This document shows, piece by piece, positions 61,522-64,000 of a stretch of DNA of 64,000 nt (within the stretch, counting starts at the first letter, position 1; every line of letters starts with the position of its first letter). The stretch is from Chania multitudinisentens RB-25 (GTDB taxonomy: Bacteria; Pseudomonadota; Gammaproteobacteria; Enterobacterales; Enterobacteriaceae): NCBI RefSeq assembly GCF_000520015.2, contig NZ_CP007044.2:1984001-2048000 (forward strand), in the 5' to 3' direction. The position numbers were made by a program, and so were the translations under genes. The notes beneath the pieces are model-generated. The model made no database searches. It was not told where the DNA came from and saw nothing but the letters and a program-made list of their open reading frames with translations.

Positions 61522-62721
61522 TCAAACAAAAGGCGCTAATGGGTCGGCGGCGGCAAAGGCCACTTCTCGTTCTGCTTTCGGCGGATAGATCAATTCGTTG
61601 GTGATAGCGATTTTGATTTTCTTGGCGTCTTCCCGGGTGGATTTAACCACCTGTTCCCAACCTTCGGTGTAGACCGCTCCCCAGGCTCCCAGATCCAGAC
61701 AGGTAACATAATTCACCTGGCGGTAAGGCAGGGGGGCAACGCCTATCAGATCGGCGGCCACGTTATGGCCGACAAAACGCCCCAACATAATAGCGTGCTG
61801 ACAGGTCATCAGGGCGTGATTGCCCAGATCGTCGGTGGCGGCGAAGGCTACATCCCCAGTGGCATAAATCTCTGGCTGGCCTGCGACGCGTAAATGTTGA
61901 TCAACATGTAACCGGCCCTGTGGATCGCGCTGCGCTGGGATCTGCCGGGTTAGCGCACTGGCCTGTACGCCCACGGTTGAGATCACGGTGCTGGAGGCGA
62001 TATGTTGACCGTTTTTCAAGGTAACGCCTTTCTCATCGATCGTCATAATCTCAGCATTGAGCAACCATTCCACCCCGAGTTCGTTGGAGGCCTGCTCGAT
62101 AACGCCGCGCAGTTGCTCGCTGTAGCGCCCGCCAATCACCGAGCCGCGTTCGACGACAATCACTCGTACCGGCGTGGCATGTCCCAGCACGGCTCGCAAA
62201 CGTGCAGGTAACTCGGTGGCCATCTCAATACCGGTAAACCCACCGCCGCAGACGACCACCGTATTACGTGCTGTACTCTCCGGCCGATCAGCGAGGGCAT
62301 TGATGTGGTGTTCCAAGCGGGCGGCACTTTCCAACTGATCCAGATCGAAAGCGTGCTGCTGCGCGCCGGGTAACGCAGGGTTGATGTGGCTACCGGTGGC
62401 CAGAATTAGACGGTCATAGCTGGCAGCGGCAAGCTGCCCTTGAGCATTGTGATACCAGACCTGCCGGTTTTTGTTATCGATCTCACTGGCGGTACCGGTC
62501 AAAAACTTCACGCCGGTAACGCCGAATAACGGCAGCAGCGGTGCGGCGAAGGTGGCGACCTTGGCCTCATAGAAACGCGGGCGAATGCGCAATTCGGGCT
62601 GTGGGGCCAGCACGGTGATTTCAATGTCTGTGCGATCGTACAGATTTGTCAGCCGCGCCGCGCTCAAGGCTGCCCACATCCCGGCAAAACCAGCACCGAG
62701 GATAAGAATTTTTTCTTTCAT
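61522..62721 (-). CDS. FAD-dependent oxidoreductase, type II NADH dehydrogenase-like
   Basis: A 399-residue NDH-2-type flavoprotein. It has ILILGAGFAGMWAALSAARL for FAD, LRIRPRFYEA, YDRLILATGS, the NAD(P)H motif VVVCGGGFTGIEMATEL, and YATGDVAFA. It lacks an obvious membrane helix, as NDH-2 enzymes bind the membrane peripherally. It may oxidise NADH with quinone or act as a redox sensor partner. It is divergent from an Rrf2 regulator that probably controls it. A GGAG ribosome site is present. Confidence 0.85.
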   Translation of the reverse strand: MKEKILILGAGFAGMWAALSAARLTNLYDRTDIEITVLAPQPELRIRPRFYEAKVATFAAPLLPLFGVTGVKFLTGTASEIDNKNRQVWYHNAQGQLAAASYDRLILATGSHINPALPGAQQHAFDLDQLESAARLEHHINALADRPESTARNTVVVCGGGFTGIEMATELPARLRAVLGHATPVRVIVVERGSVIGGRYSEQLRGVIEQASNELGVEWLLNAEIMTIDEKGVTLKNGQHIASSTVISTVGVQASALTRQIPAQRDPQGRLHVDQHLRVAGQPEIYATGDVAFAATDDLGNHALMTCQHAIMLGRFVGHNVAADLIGVAPLPYRQVNYVTCLDLGAWGAVYTEGWEQVVKSTREDAKKIKIAITNELIYPPKAEREVAFAAADPLAPFV

Positions 62722-62766
62722 GCTTTGACTCCGTTAGCCACCCTGTTAAAGGATGAGTGATTCATT

Positions 62767-62791
62767 AACTACGACTATAATTATCGTAGTT
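62767..62791. promoter_or_regulatory. Palindromic operator, candidate Rrf2 site
   Basis: AACTACGA-N9-TCGTAGTT is a perfect 8+8 inverted repeat (62767-62774 and 62784-62791) around an AT-rich centre CTATAATTA. It lies 46 bp upstream of the NDH-like start and 135 bp before the Rrf2 gene. A -10-like TATAAT overlaps the centre. Binding by the adjacent Rrf2 protein is inferred. Confidence 0.65.
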
Positions 62792-62925
62792 ATAAATGAC
62801 AAGCGTTTTGTTAATATGGGGTGTGGTTGATATCTGGCCTGATTTAATCCTGTGTCTGGTTAAAAATTGCATCATTGATAGGAAGAAATTACTATATAAC
62901 TAAGACTTAATGGTGCGGAGATAAG

Positions 62926-63432
62926 ATGGCGTTCTACAGTTCCGGGGTGGAGTACGGTATCCATAGCCTGATGTGTATGGTTGATGGCAAGGGAGAGGGG
63001 CGCGAAATGAGCGTCCGTGAAATCGCTGAGTTACAGGGCGTTCCCTATGACTATCTGGCCAAGATTTTCACCAAGCTGTCTAAAGCTCAACTGGTTGAAA
63101 GCACCGAGGGCAAAGGGGGCGGCTTCCGGCTGGCAAAACCGGCCGAGCAGATTACCGTGCTGGATATTGTGGCGGCTATCGACGGTGAAAAATCGATTTT
63201 TGACTGCAAAGAGATCCGCCAACGCTTGGCCGTATTTGATGAATCTGCACCGGAGTGGGCCTGCGAAGGTCTGTGCGGAGTGCGTCAGGTGATGCTGGTC
63301 GCCCAGCAACGTATGGAGGAGGCGTTGTCGCAGCATACCGTGCTGGATTTAGTGCGGCGGATGTTTAGAAAAGCGCCAGACGTATTCCCGATTCAGATTG
63401 AAGAGTGGATCGACCGTCGCCGTAATGATTGA
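62926..63432 (+). CDS. Rrf2-family transcriptional regulator
   Basis: A 168-residue Rrf2 protein. Its winged HTH starts MAFYSSGVEYGIHSLMCM, with SVREIAELQGVPYDYLAKIFTKLSKAQLVES and the wing GKGGGFRLAKP. Three cysteines (C94 in FDCKE, C113 and C117 in WACEGLCG) could hold an iron-sulphur cluster or act as thiol sensors. Their spacing differs from IscR and NsrR. It is divergent from the NDH-like flavoprotein across a palindromic operator. A GGAG ribosome site precedes ATG. Confidence 0.88.
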   Translation: MAFYSSGVEYGIHSLMCMVDGKGEGREMSVREIAELQGVPYDYLAKIFTKLSKAQLVESTEGKGGGFRLAKPAEQITVLDIVAAIDGEKSIFDCKEIRQRLAVFDESAPEWACEGLCGVRQVMLVAQQRMEEALSQHTVLDLVRRMFRKAPDVFPIQIEEWIDRRRND

Positions 63433-63434
63433 AT

Positions 63435-63538
63435 TATATCCGTCATACTGCAAGCAGCAGGTGCGTTGGCTTTGTTACTCGGCCCAAATCTGGGCCGAGC
63501 TCTTACGGGGCCTGCAACTTGCATTATTTAGGGGATAA
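63435..63538. repeat. Palindromic intergenic repeat, copy R4
   Basis: About 104 bp with ends TATATCCGTCATACTGCAAG and CTTGCATTATTTAGGGGATA. The centre is a perfect hairpin CTCGGCCC-AAATCT-GGGCCGAG (63478-63499). Same orientation as the reverse complement of copy R2. It lies between the convergent rrf2 and araD-type genes and may help end both transcripts. Confidence 0.75.
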
Positions 63539-63569
63539 TAAGCAACATACTTTACCCATTCTCCCGCTA

Positions 63570-64000
63570 CTACTGCCCGTAATAAGCGTGTTTGCCATGT
63601 TTGCGCTGGTAATGTTTATCCAATAGCACCTGCTGCATACTGTTGATACCCGGCGTTAACTGGCGTGAAAATATCCCCATATAGGCAATTTCCTCCAGCA
63701 CTACTGCATTGTGCACCGCATCGTGCGCATCTTTGCCCCAGGCAAACGGCCCATGGGCGTTAACCAGCACCGCCGGGATAGCGCTTGGTTTGAGGCCGCG
63801 CTGATGGAAGGTTTCAATAATCACCCGGCCGGTTTCCCGTTCATAATCCTGTTCGATCTCGTCGGCGGTCATCAAACGGGTGCAGGGAATGGTGCCGTAG
63901 AAGTAATCGGCATGGGTGGTGCCCCAGGCCGGAATATCCAGCCCGGCCTGCGCCCAGATGGTGGCGTGGCGCGAGTGGGTATGCACGATCCCGCCGATAT
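63570..64000 (-). CDS. araD: L-ribulose-5-phosphate 4-epimerase, 5' part outside window
   Basis: The C-terminal 143 codons of a class II aldolase-fold epimerase, which interconverts L-ribulose 5-phosphate and D-xylulose 5-phosphate. Zn ligands are visible in GIVHTHSRHATIWAQAG, and HADYFYGTIPCTR and HGPFAWGKDAHDAVHNAVVLEE follow. The ending KHGKHAYYGQ is nearest to E. coli AraD. SgbE or UlaF paralogues are close, so the symbol is likely but not certain. The start lies beyond the right edge. Confidence 0.85.
   Translation of the reverse strand, partial: IGGIVHTHSRHATIWAQAGLDIPAWGTTHADYFYGTIPCTRLMTADEIEQDYERETGRVIIETFHQRGLKPSAIPAVLVNAHGPFAWGKDAHDAVHNAVVLEEIAYMGIFSRQLTPGINSMQQVLLDKHYQRKHGKHAYYGQ

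Noticed and set aside
1..64000. CRISPR arrays, rRNA or tRNA genes
   Set aside because: No regularly spaced repeat array was seen, and no stretch with rRNA or tRNA signatures (such as TTCGA-type T-loops with paired arms and a CCA end).

Overview
The window is a chromosomal segment of an enterobacterium. Its protein sequences and gene order fit the Serratia/Yersiniaceae branch best; this is inferred from remembered E. coli homologues and was not searched. Both ends cut a gene: gluQ at the left edge and an araD-type epimerase at the right.

Region by region. (1) 1-14.1 kb is a core block: gluQ, dksA, sfsA, thpR (leftward), then hrpB, mrcB and the ferrichrome operon fhuACDB behind a Fur box. (2) 14.3-14.8 kb holds a NadS-type antitoxin gene whose RelE-like toxin survives only as a 3' fragment. 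(3) 14.8-21.1 kb is core: metK with MetJ boxes, speA and speB (arginine to agmatine to putrescine), and rluF. (4) 21.2-23.8 kb is a leftward pair, an M20 amidohydrolase and an MFS symporter. (5) 24.1-37.1 kb is a long rightward catabolic cluster: Rieske ferredoxin, Rieske oxygenase, reductase, extradiol-type VOC dioxygenase, alpha/beta hydrolase, cupin, two SDRs, aspartate-dehydrogenase-like enzyme, aldehyde dehydrogenase, TPP enzyme, MFS transporter and an IclR regulator. A promoter and a perfect 16-bp palindrome precede it. The substrate is unknown. (6) 37.5-41.9 kb is an AT-rich island: an orphan membrane protein, a decayed tyrosine integrase, and a two-gene unit of unknown function. The larger protein of that unit carries an R-x4-H motif like that of HEPN RNases. 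(7) 42.0-52.9 kb is an anaerobic-type ureide module: allC, allE, allD, the FdrA/YlbE/YlbF oxamate carbamoyltransferase, a carbamate kinase, a transporter and the activator allS. (8) 53-63.4 kb returns to core: loiP, tktA, epd, pgk, fbaA, mscS, then a type II NADH dehydrogenase-like gene divergent from an Rrf2 regulator.

In E. coli, speB, loiP and tktA are neighbours. Here about 33 kb of mostly accessory DNA sits between speB and loiP, so this is a variable locus inside conserved flanks. Inside it, the Rieske cluster would hydroxylate and cleave a ring and process the fragments to central metabolites. The ureide module would turn allantoate into ammonia, NADH and ATP via carbamoyl phosphate.

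The best candidates for something undescribed are the two-gene unit at 39.4-41.9 kb and the 13-kb Rieske/extradiol operon. Also notable are an in-frame stop near the 3' end of mscS, a family of about 105-140 bp palindromic repeats, and palindromic operator candidates for the IclR and Rrf2 regulators.
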